A stretch of DNA of 64,000 nucleotides from Rutpela maculata (GCA_936432065.2 OW386285.2:35209920-35273919), one strand, 5' to 3'. Positions 22,691 through 33,885 are shown, numbered from the stretch's first letter. Made by a program: numbers and translations. The notes: generated by a model from the letters alone, not told the origin.

Positions 22691-24599
22691 ATTTAAGAAA
22701 AATAAAACTGTAATTTGAGATACAAAATAACTGACATTTTGTTTTGATTTTTGCCATTGGTAAAAAAATCCTAGTAGGCCTTGAAAATTTAAATTTCATT
22801 ATGAAATTAGGTACCAAACTAGAGTTATTGAAGATCTATCATTTAAAAAAAATCAGCTCAAATCGATCAAAACATTTTTAGAGGGGTGATCCGCTTTTGA
22901 ATGGCCACTCTGTATATAATAATTTAACATAAACTTCTTATTATTATTCACAACATATTGCCAGACGTTTTGTGATTCATGAAAATTATTCTAGTTGGCC
23001 TGCCTTTACTGTATAGCACGCTTGGTGGCATCACGCCATCTATCGAGGTTGCCTGTTAGGCGCACAGCGCATAAACTTATTTAGAATAAAAAAGTCACTA
23101 TTTTTTTTTACTAAATACAGACACAGATGCGCGATTTTTAACTTCTTCATAGCTTAGGCAACAAATTGTTAAGAGGGGGTTTTAATTAAAAGTTATTATT
23201 TTATTAAAGAGTTGGTCTCAGGGAACTTAAGTTTAAATGATTTCAAATTACATCCTATGAGGAGTTGAACAAAAATTTATTTAAAGTGTGGTTTTACACT
23301 TTATAATGAGATTGACTTAACTATAGGATGCTATATGCCTAGTGCTTTTTTGTTCTGCCAATTTTTTATTATACAAAGCCGAAAGTGCGGTTTAGCTCAA
23401 AAAAACGACATTTTGTAAAATATTTGTACAAATATTGACTAAAGGTAATAGTGGCTGTACTTGTACTTGTTGAAGAATTATCTCTAAAATAAAGAGTGTC
23501 TTAATTTTTACCTTAATTTTAGTGAAAAAAATCATTATTCATATTCCAATAAAGTTTCCATAATTTTAACATATATAATTAGTATTTCGATATAATTAAA
23601 TATGCCCAAGTGATTTCTCTAAGTCTACATACTCACTCGATAACACAATTTAATTATCTCTTACTAAATTTTGCTTTAACCAGTCAATAGCTAGAAATTT
23701 CCCCAACTTTATGTAAATACTGTATTGTTGCGATAGTTTAAAGCTTCCTACTAAAGTGATGATGTTTCTAAAGCTCGCAGACTATAATTTTAATCAACTT
23801 ATTTAATCAACTGATAGTCGTACATAGCTTTCGGCACTTTTGCTAAACCTCCTTCATCATGAAATTTAGTCCCCATTAATCATTCTAATTGTGAACAGAA
23901 ACAAGCCATTTGTGATATTAAACTTGAAAGTTATCTGCTCGATTCACTTAATCATCAACTTCCAATACAAATAAAAATTATATTATTGCGTGCAATCTAA
24001 TGACTTTCCAGTTTCCTCCTAAAATATGGCTAACTATGTTTTAATTATTAACAGCGTAATAAGCACTGTGTACCTGGATGTCGTTTACATTTATGTAAAT
24101 TAACAATAGTTCTACTGAGAAATAAGAACAAATTGGATGTAATAGAGAACAAATATTGATTTTTAATTTTAGTTGTATACGGAGTGAGCTATGGAATAAT
24201 ATACTATTGGCAAAAAAAGATGACACACTTCGCCTTAAATAGGGGGTGATTGAAAAACATTGGTGATATTCAGAATTGAACATAAAAATTCAAAATTTCA
24301 CATTCGATCGACTCAGGAACTATAAAAAATTAAAATATGCATATGGACATCCGATGGAATTACACACGATTTTATCTACAATTATTTGAAAATATCAAAA
24401 TAAGAGGAATAATTAATCGAATTTTGCCTGGAAACTGCGATACATCAACATTTTATGGTATACCTTCCGTATGTGATCAAAATAAACATACGAACAAAAC
24501 ACAATCGCTGCCAGTTTATTTAAGTTTTATTAATTATTATAAGTTCATAATCTTCGTATAAATAAATTACTTAATTACAACATTGTTACTCTTATATCA
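22691..24599. other. AT-rich DNA with no recognised gene
   Basis: A repeat edge of the type GGCCACTCTGTATA ends near 22917, matching the reverse complement of the CAGGGTG-type repeat ends seen elsewhere. Small frames at 24041-24283 (minus) and 24337-24561 (plus) have no recognised motif. Confidence 0.45.
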
Positions 24600-25800
24600 A
24601 CTCTCATTATATTATTTATGAAATTGTATTTGAAGGAAACAACTACTCAGCGGGCAAATACCCCCACCTGCATTGGATTACACCATCAAACCGTGATTGG
24701 TAGCCAATGTCATTTGTCAATTCCTAATCAGACATAGACCGGTTTCGAACTTATGATCTCCTCAGTATGCCATAGACTATGGAACAGACAAATGATAATG
24801 GCCAACCTGCTAGTCTTATACAAACTAACGCAAATGAAGTAATGGTGAGAGGTAAACTCTCACGTAGTCAGATGCTACTATACGTCAGACATAATCACAT
24901 ATGTCTCTGTTTATGAAAATCATAAACAGTGAGGTTAGTTGACTAGGTACTAGGGCTCTTGGTACTTGCTTTGCAAATCGCTATACGCCACAGAGACACA
25001 TACGTTAGTTTGTACAGTCTTAGCAAACTAAGGTTGGCAAGTTGGCAGGTTGGCCACTATGATTTGTCTGTTCCATGACCTATGGCATACTGAGGAGAAC
25101 ATAAAAAGTTCCAAACCGGTCTATGTCTGGTTAGGAATTGACAAACAATATTTGGCTACCGATCACGATTTGAAGGTGTAATCCAATGCAGGTCGGGGTA
25201 TTTTCTCGCTAAGTCGTTGTTTCCTTTTTTTTGTATCTATTTATTTAACGTCGTCCTATTTCCGCTACCAGGGCCTATCACCGACGCCAGGAGACAAGCT
25301 ACCCGCAACCTGAAAATTTTGCCAAACCTCTTCTCGTAACAAGAGTAGAGATCTTTTACTTGCCTAACATTTAATAGACAAGGGACCGCCTGCTTTACAT
25401 CCCCTCCGAAGGATGGTACATCCACTACGTAATCCTCTTCTGAAATTACATTGCTTCCGCGTATACACTGATATACAAGCCGCTAGAAGGTGGGACGAGA
25501 TCGCTGTGTTTCCCAAGATGAGTGGGTCACCCATCCAAGTACTAACCACGCTGCACGTTCCTTCACATGAAGTATCGATGATACATACACAGTGAAGACG
25601 CCTCTACGCTCGCCCTCAGTTGTTTCCTTCAAATCCTATTTCATATACAGTGAGTCCACTAGGGCTAGAGGTCGCCACACTTGACATATGTGATAATATA
25701 TATACCCCACAGAGACATATGTGATAATGTCTGACGTACAGTGTCATCTGACCACATGAGTGTTTACCTCTCATCATTACTTCTCATTATATTAACAGTT
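24600..25800. repeat. Complex inverted-repeat element with rearranged arms
   Basis: Segment 24636-24833 (through CTGCATTGGATTACACC, GACATAGACCGGTTTCGAAC, CATAGACTATGGAACAGACA) returns inverted at about 25005-25216. Segment 24834-24935 (GAGAGGTAAAC..., GTCAGACATAATCACATATG) returns inverted at about 25690-25800. The order on the right is not the mirror image of the left, so the unit has been rearranged or is composite. The right arm is interrupted by a SINE at 25227-25618; the uninterrupted left arm shows the ancestral junction. No transposase frame is present. Confidence 0.7.
25227..25618 (-). mobile_element. 5S-rRNA-related SINE with 11-bp target duplication
   Basis: Read on the minus strand, the head contains GCGTGGTTAGTACTTGGATG followed by GGTGACC (about 25521-25549) and CTTGGGAAACAC. 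These match the 3' half of 5S rRNA including its internal control region box C. The body ends in GACGACGTTAAATAAATAGA and an A-run next to 25231. GTTGTTTCCTT flanks both sides (25216-25226 and 25619-25629), a target-site duplication. The uninterrupted target sequence exists inverted at about 24630-24650. I infer a SINE3-type (5S-headed) retroposon mobilised by a LINE. Confidence 0.75.
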
Positions 25801-26640
25801 TTGGGGCATCATTATTTCATAAAAATACACTGTCAATGTTCCCACCAAACTTGTGTAAGGACAGATGCATTCGAGCGAGCGTAAAAGTAATTTGTAACTC
25901 GCTGTCATGGGAGACTGGCGGCAAAGTGACATTATGCATAGCTCCTCGGCAAACGTCAACTTTACGTTTTCAAAATGTGAGCAGAAAAGCCTACTTTATA
26001 TGTCGATTGTAGATAAACTTCTGTATGCGGATAAACGTTCAATTTAAAATACACCTGTTAAAAATTGTTTCGTGTCGCAGTGTGTTATTGTCGAATGTCC
26101 AATAGCATTGCAGATAGATATAAGCGGATCACGTAACTATGGCTATCACGTTTGCCTCTATTGAATGTTGAAAATTAATACATTCTAAATATGTAGTATT
26201 TATTAAACATCGATGTGAATAATACGTTGGTACGTAAAAAGTGCGAAATTAAAGAAAACAGGAGTTAACTTTTTAAAATGTCTCATTCAATTCCTTCACA
26301 GGACGAGTCAACTCGTGGATTAGTGATTTCCCCGAGATGCAACTTGGCGACACAGAATTATATAAACATATTTTGCATAAACTGTAAAAAGTGTTCGTGC
26401 AACGCCAAGACAAACATTATGGCAAATATTCTCACGTCGCCATAAGAGTTGTGTGAGTGGTGGTGTTACTCACAGGGACATGCAAAGAAATTTTAATTAA
26501 GATTTAGTGGGAATGATGGTTAGCTGTAATACATTGCGGAAGATGCTAGATAATCCACTATAGTCAGACAGTTTTTGCAAAAGTGTATTAGTGGAAAAAT
26601 ATATTTCTCACAGAGATGTGATAGCATCAAACAAAAATCT
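25801..26640. other. DNA with no recognised gene
   Basis: Somewhat less AT-rich than its surroundings. No long frame, RNA gene or repeat boundary was recognised. Confidence 0.4.
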
Positions 26641-26930
26641 ATTCTGAAAGTGTTTTAATGGGTGCATTGAAAATTGTTTAATGAGCTGACACTTACTCGC
26701 ATCAAAAGTACTAGAAGCCACAGATTCTGGCTCTATCTATTCTGAAAATATTTTAGTGGGTGCACTGGAGTAAAATTGTTTAATGAGCTGACACTTACTC
26801 GCATCAAAAGTACTAGAAGCCACAGATTCTGGCTCTATCTATTCTGAAAATATTTTAGTGGGTGCACTGGAGTAAAATTGTTTAATGAGCTGACACTTGA
26901 TCGCATCAAAAGTACTAGAAGCCACAAAGT
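26641..26930. repeat. Tandem repeat, period about 102 bp, about 2.9 units
   Basis: Units start ATTCTGAAA at 26641, 26739 and 26841. Units 1 and 2 are 98 and 102 bp, and the third stops near 26930. Each contains GTTTAATGAGCTGACACTT and CGCATCAAAAGTACTAGAAG. Units 2 and 3 are almost identical, so the duplication is recent. No coding sense was found. Confidence 0.9.
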
Positions 26931-27307
26931 CCACTCAAGTCTACCAGAACTGTAAGGAGACAAGTATGCATAAAGAGACGAGTTATTATTTGCCACCAAG
27001 GAGTTCTATAGCTTTGCTATTTTCTTTAGGTAATTAATTTACTAAAAAGGTATCAAAAAAATATCTCTTATTTTGCTATTTAAAAAACTAGATCTAGTAA
27101 AGGTAAAATTCAACTAAAGATAACCTATTACTTTAAGGCAAATTTAGACTTATTACTTCAAATAAATGAAATAAAAAACACTAATTATTAATAACAATTT
27201 TTTTTTAACAAGACTGAATATCGGAGAGCATTGAGACAAAACAGTGGTGGTTAAATAAAAACAACACATATTTACGTATATAAACTAAAATATAAACAAT
27301 AAGATAT

Positions 27308-28048
27308 AAAAAACCGCTGCCCAAGGAATCACTACTTCCACATCCAGATTCTCTATCCAAGTCACTCACAACGAAAAAACTTTGTATGTGAAAATAATTG
27401 TTTATGGAACTTTAATAATATAATATTTGAAATCTTCTACCCCAAAAACCCATAAAACGATACCCCACATCGGTAGTGGGGTGGGGGTGATGATAGGGGG
27501 GTGGTAGTGGGGGGTGGACGAAGTAAAAAAATATTTTGAGGTTTCTGGTTCCTGTACATACACTAAATCACAATTTCTTTTCATCCCCTTTAATAAGGGG
27601 GTGGGGGTGGTAATGGGGGTGGCTAATGCCAATTTTTTTTTTGAGACCTTAGCTTCTCTTGTATATACTAAATACCAATTTCGTGGACTCTTACCTGCTT
27701 GATTTACCCATTTACCCCTAATTTACCCCAATTTACACCCCAACCCTTCGACGGAACAAGATGAAAATATAATCTAGTTCTAGATCTCGTTAAAGTACAT
27801 ATGTGTACCAAATTCTTCCAAGTCAATATCTTACACGGTTCCAGAGTAAACGTGCGCACAAAAAAAAAACAAAAAAAAGTTACAGACAGACAGACAGACC
27901 GACAGACAGACAGACCGACAGACAGAAATTTTTTTTTCGCTCGAACTTAAAATCTCGACGTTTCATGACATTTTAAGCCTATTTGGACAATAAAAATTTT
28001 TAAAAATTTTTTTGTCGTTACTATACTTCCACTGGACGTGGAAGTAAA
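27308..28048 (+). repeat. R-family repeat, copy R1 (full length)
   Basis: R is defined here by its head AAACCGCTGCCCAAGGAATC plus ACTTCCACATCCAG and its end ACTTCCACTGGACGTGGAAG. The first ACTTCCAC(A/G)TCCAG returns inverted at the end, so the copy has a short terminal or subterminal inverted repeat, and the end itself folds on CTTCCAC/GTGGAAG. Inside are C/G-rich minisatellite units (TTTAATAANGGGGTGGGGGTGG), a TTTACC-rich stretch, AACGTGCGCACAAAA and a CAGACAGACCGACAG tract (about 27884-27925). Copies R2-R9 occur at 37.5, 41.6, 42.8, 43.7, 44.7, 46.2, 52.0 and 57.5 kb. The class of element is not known to me. Confidence 0.85.
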
Positions 28049-29105
28049 ATGAGAGATTAAATGGAGATTGGCCAGTTCCGCAAGTAGATACTAAGTGAAG
28101 ACAATTTTAAATAAATAATGATTCATTCACGTACTGAATAAAGAGTCTCAAATAAATGGTTTACAAATGAATAATTAAACATTCGTTTCACTAAACATCA
28201 CAAGGTAATATAAGAGAATTTAACAAAAAGGTATTAAAGGTAAAAAAAATATAAAAGATACAAAAAATGTTTACACACAAACTTTAAATTTACATAATGT
28301 GTAAAGGTAAATTCGTAGCACTCATGGAAGTCTACATAGGTAATTACGCAAAACTTAACCAAGAGATAACCTATATAAAGTTACGGGAACGTAATTATAC
28401 AATTGACGCACTACACTATCGAAAAGGATGCCAAACTGAAGTCTCTCTCAAAGTAGATGGCCAAAGGATAGGAAAAACTGTTTGTCTACTTATGAAATTG
28501 CCGCAACATAAGTTCTGTAGACACTAAACACATAATCGCTATACCCATTGATAATTCGGCCACAGGCACAAGTATACCCTTTTTGGTATACATCACAGAT
28601 ACAGAGGAATGTTATTTAAAATTTACTTCAAATAAAACAAACATAATTCCTTAACAAATTCTTCAGAATATGCCTGTATTTATAAGACAGATTAAGCGGT
28701 AAATAAATACCATAATTACACAAGAAAGGCCCATATTCTAGCCATTTTTAACTGACACCATTCTCCAGGCTTAAAGCCGATATGGAATGTGTCCCACCGA
28801 ATCTAACCTCGTTCCGCTCAAATTTTATATTTATATGGCCCCCCACGGAGAGGGTGCAAAGATCGCGTCAGTGTTGAAAGTCATCTATCAAATTTCTTCG
28901 TGCTTCCGCAATACCTTATATGGAAGGATGATGTCGTCCCTCCGCCGGATTTTATTTACGTCGCGGGAAGACTTCAACAAATTCGAAGTGTGACCACAAA
29001 GTCGGCTTTAGATAAAATTACTAAACTAATCGTAAAAATATATTCCCTGGTACAAGTTGATGATTTTAATTAATTATTATGTACCCATTAAAAGTGGCAC
29101 GTTAC
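28049..29105. other. DNA with two unassigned short frames
   Basis: Plus-strand frames of 76 codons (28297-28527) and 68 codons (28787-28993) have no recognised motif. The second lies in a locally more GC-rich patch (about 28745-29000) containing a stem AGGCTTAAAGCC. They may be chance or remnants; no function can be given. Confidence 0.35.
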
Positions 29106-29399
29106 AGTTCCTTATAAGAAAGTCGTTAGAATAATTTTGAAAAAAAACGTACCAAAATGTACTTCATGTAACGTGTCAAGCACATGAATGTATAATTGCC
29201 GGCTATTAGGGAGTACCACTCTAGTGTTGATAATTAATACCTAGTGTAAATAGAGTTTTTCTTAAAGAAGTTCCTTATAGAGACCTCGTTGAAGTAATTT
29301 TGAAAGAAAACGTATCAGAATGTACTTAATGTAACATGCCAAGCATATGGATATATAATTGCTGACTATTAGAGAGTACTACTCTAACGTTGATAATAC
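29106..29399. repeat. Tandem duplication, period about 163 bp, host of the LTR element
   Basis: AGTTCCTTATA begins copy 1 at 29106 and copy 2 at 29269. Both continue through AATTTTGAAA.AAAACGTA, CAAGCA.ATG.ATATATAATTG and GTTGATAAT. Copy 1 runs on into TTAATACCTAGTG. Copy 2 is interrupted at 29400 and resumes at about 31869 with TAATACCTAGTG. Copy 1 therefore shows the empty target of the LTR retrotransposon. Confidence 0.85.
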
Positions 29400-29893
29400 T
29401 GTCACGACCGCCATTTTAAGACGGCCGCAATAAGGGCAACTTGGCCTGCGGGAGGGTTTAATTTGGTTATTGAATGATTACTTTATTAATAAAACATGGT
29501 AGTAGAAAACAAGGTACAAGTTTATTCAACAAAAATTTAAAGAAAATAAAACAAAACAAACTTACATGTATTACCCTCTGGGGGGTCACCCCCTAGGAGG
29601 GGAGTTGAGCCACAGCAACCAGCTACCCCAAGACCAAAAACCCAACTAACTACTTTAAACTAAAATATTTTCCCAGTCATCGCCTCCTTGTCGATTCAGC
29701 ATTGCATCACAGTAGCAAAGGTATCGCTCGCTTCCTGCTGGCTCAGCGGTTCCTTTGTACCTCGTGTAATCTGATTTCTTTCGACACGACTTAATTTAAT
29801 AATTCTGATGATATTTATTTACGTACAATATTAACTTATGATGTACTGGGTGTTTTAAATAAATTTGGCGTAAATTATGATTGCTGCGTGACA
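29400..29893 (-). repeat. LTR (3' LTR in element orientation)
   Basis: 494 bp, TGTCACG...CGTGACA. It contains a palindrome around GACCGCCATTTTAAGACGGCC and a G/C-rich stem around TCTGGGGGGTCACCCCC. It is preceded by the target duplicate ATAC (29396-29399). Confidence 0.88.
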
Positions 29894-29908
29894 CATCTCC
29901 CCCACCTA
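29894..29908 (-). other. Polypurine tract of the LTR element
   Basis: On the minus strand GGTGGGGGAGATG abuts the LTR start, the position expected for the plus-strand priming purine tract. This fixes the element orientation as minus. Confidence 0.65.
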
Positions 29909-31349
29909 CGAAAGCTGGCCTCCAGCTTTATTGGCAAAAAATCAATGAAAAAAGATAATAATGGGCAAAAATCACAAGTACACAATAATAGTTGAGCAGA
30001 AATCATTAAAAAAAAAGAGAAAAAAAACAAAAAAAAATGTCCAATGAAAGAGAGGGAAAAAAATCACATGGAGTCAATTGAAAAAAATAAAATTCAGCTA
30101 CATTACAATCCTTTCCCCTGCAAAACTCATTCCTATAAGTGTCTACTCAATTAAAATTGCACTCCAGAAAAAAACCATTGAATGATTGCAGTTGGTGGAT
30201 TGTAGGGTACACAAAAATTGTTTAGGGGCAGTGAAATAAGGAATGAACTAAGGTTTTTTTATTACGACAATTGTATTTATAGAGGGAAATGTTTTTTTAT
30301 TGGGAATTTATAGACCTACTGTTTGATTTGTTGATACTTAATTTGCAAATTGATAATTCGCGCATTACTTAGTTATGCTAAATTTATTATACATTTTTTC
30401 ACGAACTTACGCTCCGTTCGTAAAATAGATTTTCTGAAATTCATTAATTTGCCCTGTATTATTTCTGGCATTACAAGAATAATGCTCCAAGTATTTTTTA
30501 ACATTTTTATTTTAATAATCCAACCGAAATAGTCGTTTTGTCAATTAGACAGGGCGCAATATGAATAATTGTACTTGAATTTCAATTAATGTTTAACTTT
30601 TGTGATGCCGATAAATTTGTTAATTTAAACACGAAATAATAATGGTGACAGTTGATATTGAGAACGCTATTCTTGCCAATAAGAGCAATAATTTCTGGTT
30701 GTGCTTCCTCTGCCCTGTTTCTAAATCAACCAGTTCTGAAAAAATATTAAAATTCAATTGGTTCCTAAAATTTATTTTTACGAATCTTTCTTCCCTGTCT
30801 TAACATTTTCCATCTCCCTCGTTAAACTTGGACTTATTACTGTTGAATTCGTCCTAAGGTTCATTCGTTAACAATCATTTCATAAAACTCATTTTTACGA
30901 ATACTTCGTCCATGTTTTGACATTCTACATCTCCCACGTCAAACCTGGACTTTTTCTTTCCGGAATTTACGGTTAGTTTTGAGACTACTATTCTTGTCAG
31001 TGAGGATACTACCTTTTTGTTTGTAGTTTTTCTGCTCGGTCTCTAAATTTAATAATTATGCCGAAATACCTATCAGAATTATTAAACCCCAAAGTGTAAG
31101 CCATTGCTATAAGTCTCTTGGCTAAATCGACAGTTTACGTCGACAAACCCTCCTAAAATCTATGTCTAATAAGATATTGCCCCATGTTTTAACATTTTCC
31201 ATCTCCCTCGTTAAACTTGGGCTAATCAAAGTAAAATTTTTCCTGAAACAAGCACTCGTCGACAATTTTTGTCTCTCTAAAATTTACAGTTATGAATTTG
31301 CCAGTGAGTTCTTCCTGGAAATTATATTTTCGAGAATTTGAAGTTTCTC
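29909..31349 (-). other. Non-coding internal region of the LTR element
   Basis: No frame over about 60 codons makes sense. A phrase TTTTAACATTTTCCATCTCC plus CTCGTTAAACTTGGACT on the plus strand recurs in diverged form at about 30800, 30912 and 31188, so part of the interior was built by internal duplication. No packaging or dimerisation signal can be named. Confidence 0.6.
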
Positions 31350-31367
31350 TGCCCGGCGCCTCCACCA
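31350..31367 (-). other. Primer-binding site, tRNA-Ala-like
   Basis: The minus strand reads TGGTGGAGGCGCCGGGC two bases inside the LTR. It starts TGG and resembles the complement of a tRNA-Ala 3' end (TGGTGGAG.TGCCGGGGA in many animals). The position is correct for minus-strand strong-stop priming. The tRNA identity is from resemblance only. Confidence 0.6.
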
Positions 31368-31369
31368 TG

Positions 31370-31864
31370 TGTCACGACCGCCATTTTAAGACGGCCGCAA
31401 TAAGGGCCACTTGGCCTGCGAGAGGCCTTTAATTTGGTTATTGAATGATTACTTTATTAATAAAACATGGTAGTAGAAAACAAGGTACAAGTTTATTCAA
31501 CAAAAATTTAAAGAAAATAAAACAAAACAAACTTACATGTATTACCCTCTGGGGGGTCACCCCCTAGGAGGGGAGTTGAGCCACAGCAACCAGCTATCCC
31601 AAGACCAAAAACCCAACTAACTACTTTAAACTAAAATATTTTCGCAGTCATCGCCTCCTTGTCGATTCAGCATTGCATCACAGTAGCAAAGGTATCGCTC
31701 GCTTCCTGCTGGCTCAGCGGTTCCTTTGTACCTCGTGCAATCTGATTTCTTTCGACACGACTTTATTTAATAATTCTGATGATATTTATTTACGTACAAT
31801 ATTAACTTATGATGTACTGGGTGTTTTAAATAAATTTGGCGTAAATTATGATTGCTGCGTGACA
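31370..31864 (-). repeat. LTR (5' LTR in element orientation)
   Basis: 495 bp, about 98% identical to 29400-29893. It is followed by the target duplicate ATAC (31865-31868). The 96-codon plus frame at 31673-31963 merely runs off the LTR into flanking DNA and is not a gene. Confidence 0.88.
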
Positions 31865-32084
31865 ATACTAATACCTAGTGTTAAGAACGTCTTTATTAAA
31901 ACGCCATATCGAGTGATTATTCTTCCAAATATACCATTACCTCCCAAGCCCATGTTAACATGATAGATAACTTGAGTATAGGTAGCGTCGTCTTATTATT
32001 GTTACTATGACGGAGTAAAATCAGTACTACAGCAATTTAATCCATATGGCACGTTGCTACTTCACATCCTCAATAGGCGTTTTA

Positions 32085-32599
32085 GTATAGGAAATAGCGT
32101 GCAAATTCGACGACAAGTGGTTACCGTCTGCCAGTCGGTAATCGAAGAGACCATATAAATACAAAATTTTTTTCTCTCTGGAACTTTTTGGTATTGCGGA
32201 GGGATAAGGAGGGGGGGGCATTAATTTTTAAATCGAGTGATTATCGATATCTGTCCGCATAGGTAGTTAGTAACACATACCTCAATTACGCTGGCAGACG
32301 AAACTTCCGAACGGCGCGCGCGCTAACCGAAAAAAGAAACTAAATTTTTTTTTTCTTTTTCCGGTTAGCGCGCGCGCCGTTCGGAAGTTTCGTCTGCCAG
32401 CGTAATTGGGGTATGTGAAGTACATATACTAACTACCTATGCGGACAGATATCGATAATCATTCGATTTAAAAATAAATGCCCCTCCCTATCCCCCCACC
32501 ATACCAAGAAGTTCCAGAGAGAAAAAAATGTTGTATCTTCGATTACCGACTGGCAAACGGTAACCACTCGTCGTCGAATTTGCACGCTATTTCCTAGAC
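32085..32599. repeat. Near-perfect palindromic MITE, 515 bp
   Basis: Two arms of about 245 bp (32085-32330 and 32360-32599) are almost exact reverse complements around an A/T-rich centre of about 25-30 bp (CCGAAAAAAGAAAC...TTTTTCCGG). Tips read GT(A/C)TAGGAAATAGCGTGCAA and are flanked by TA on each side (32083-32084 and 32600-32601), suggesting a Tc1/mariner-type target. The inner arms are strikingly GC-rich for this window (AACGGCGCGCGCGCTAACCG). It is non-coding. Few mismatches imply a young element or arm-to-arm conversion. Confidence 0.85.
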
Positions 32600-32601
32600 T
32601 A

Positions 32602-33233
32602 TTTATGAATCCAACTCTACAAAATTAGTCTATTCACGGAATTCTTTCACGAATTCTTTTAGTCATACGCGATCTCGAAGATCAAAAGCATCAAAATTAT
32701 GCTATGGCTGACGAAATTAATATTGTGCTCAATCTTCGACAATACATTTTTCAATTATCGGGAAACATTACTGAGAAAGTAAATAAAAATTTTTACTGTT
32801 TTGAGAGATAATCCCAGATTTTCAATGGTAAGGAAGTAACATTTTCTACTCAAAACATAAGTGTGGAGTCTCTGAAAAAGTTCAGATATTTTAAGTATAC
32901 GCCAATTACATCTGCCTTTTTAAAACCAAAAACATATGAAAAATAACGTATAGTTTATATCAACACATAAATTTCATTGTTTATTTGTGCCTTCAAGGAA
33001 ACATCATAGTATTTGAAATTTCTTTGCGGCGACGACATCGAAGTTGACTCTGGTTCCCATCATTTCTCTTATTCCGGATTCTTACAAGTCGATGAAAGTT
33101 AATTTCAAAATGTTCATAAATTGTTCAGCTGATGAAGATCTGAGATGACTCCAAAGGTCTTCTGTCTTTCAGTAAATGTTGCATGTGATCAGTCTCTCTC
33201 TGCTATTGAAAACAATGCATTGGTCTTACTCAA
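32602..33233. other. AT-rich DNA with no recognised feature
   Basis: Nothing was recognised between the palindromic MITE and the small hairpin at 33234. Confidence 0.45.
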
Positions 33234-33353
33234 GTATAGGTGACTTGAGATTTATTCTGCATATAAAAACTGTCGGCGTCTTTGATATTTACCGCACCAT
33301 CAAACACGACGACATTTTTTATATGCAGAATAAATTCTGAAGTCTACTATACA
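33234..33353. repeat. Small hairpin inverted repeat, 120 bp
   Basis: Arms share GTATAG.TGACTT, TTTATTCTGCATATAAAAA and GTCG.CGT in inverted order, around a loop of about 25 bp. It would form a long hairpin RNA. It is probably a tiny MITE or the remnant of a larger one. Confidence 0.7.
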
Positions 33354-33679
33354 CGATTCCTTAGATACAAATCTCCATGGTTGAAGGTTTGTGGCTTCCC
33401 ATAAACTGAAAATATTTCACAGCAATATTCGCCTCAATATCACGTAAAATTATTCTTAAGTCAATATTTCATTTTACGTTGTAATACTAAAAGGAAAATC
33501 AGTAGGAGAACATATAATTTTAGACATGAGATTCACACATAACTTTATCATTTTCATATTTGGTACCCGACAGCAGTCATTTAATTTCATTTCCAGATCA
33601 TCTCAGTCAGTGAAATCGTGTTTGCTATTGTCTTCTAAGCTCCAGAAAATATTATTGATAACTCTACATTCTCAAATAT

Positions 33680-33885
33680 GGAGGGCTACGTTTTAACAAA
33701 GACGTGGAGGCGATGTCTGCATGGTAGCGCAGTGGGTGATAGCGTTTGCTTGGCCAGCATGCTTGATCGCACTATCTATTGTGTACTGGATTCGATCTCC
33801 AGCTACGACACTGACAATGTTGGTTGTGTTGGATGTGTATCTGCATTTTTCAAAAGTTTTAGAAAAATAAAATAATTCCGGTAGA
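33680..33885 (+). mobile_element. tRNA-derived SINE, plus strand
   Basis: An A box in CATGGTAGCGCAGTGGGTGA (about 33719-33738) and a B box in CTGGATTCGATCTCC (about 33788-33802) are spaced as in tRNA-headed SINEs. The body GACACTGACAATGTTGGTTG, then GGATGTGTATCTGCATTTTT (about 33808-33850), matches the body of the minus-strand SINE at 15340-15490. An A-rich tail lies near 33860-33875. The 65-codon frame across it is incidental. Confidence 0.7.

Larger units (their letters stand above)
29400..31864 (-). mobile_element. Non-autonomous LTR retrotransposon, 2.47 kb
   Basis: Two direct repeats of 494-495 bp begin TGTCACG and end CGTGACA, flanking 1.48 kb. ATAC stands directly before the first and after the second LTR (4-bp target duplication). 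Orientation is minus: a primer-binding site lies beside the right LTR and a polypurine tract beside the left LTR. No gag or pol frame is present; the internal part is AT-rich with stops in all frames. It is therefore a TRIM- or LARD-like passenger that needs proteins from a relative. The LTRs differ at about nine positions (near 98% identity), so the insertion is fairly recent. Confidence 0.88.

Noticed and set aside
25405..25600. Possible functional 5S rRNA gene because of the box C match.
   Set aside because: Only the 3' half resembles 5S; the rest diverges, an A-run and target duplicates bound the unit, and no terminator-type T-run follows the 5S part.
27884..27925. CAGACAGACCGACAG repeats considered as a CRISPR-like or regulatory array.
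   Set aside because: Simple 4-bp-based microsatellite within the R repeat; no spacer structure and a eukaryotic context.
31673..31963. A 96-codon plus-strand frame.
   Set aside because: It lies across the right LTR and runs into flanking DNA; the left LTR copy has a different continuation.
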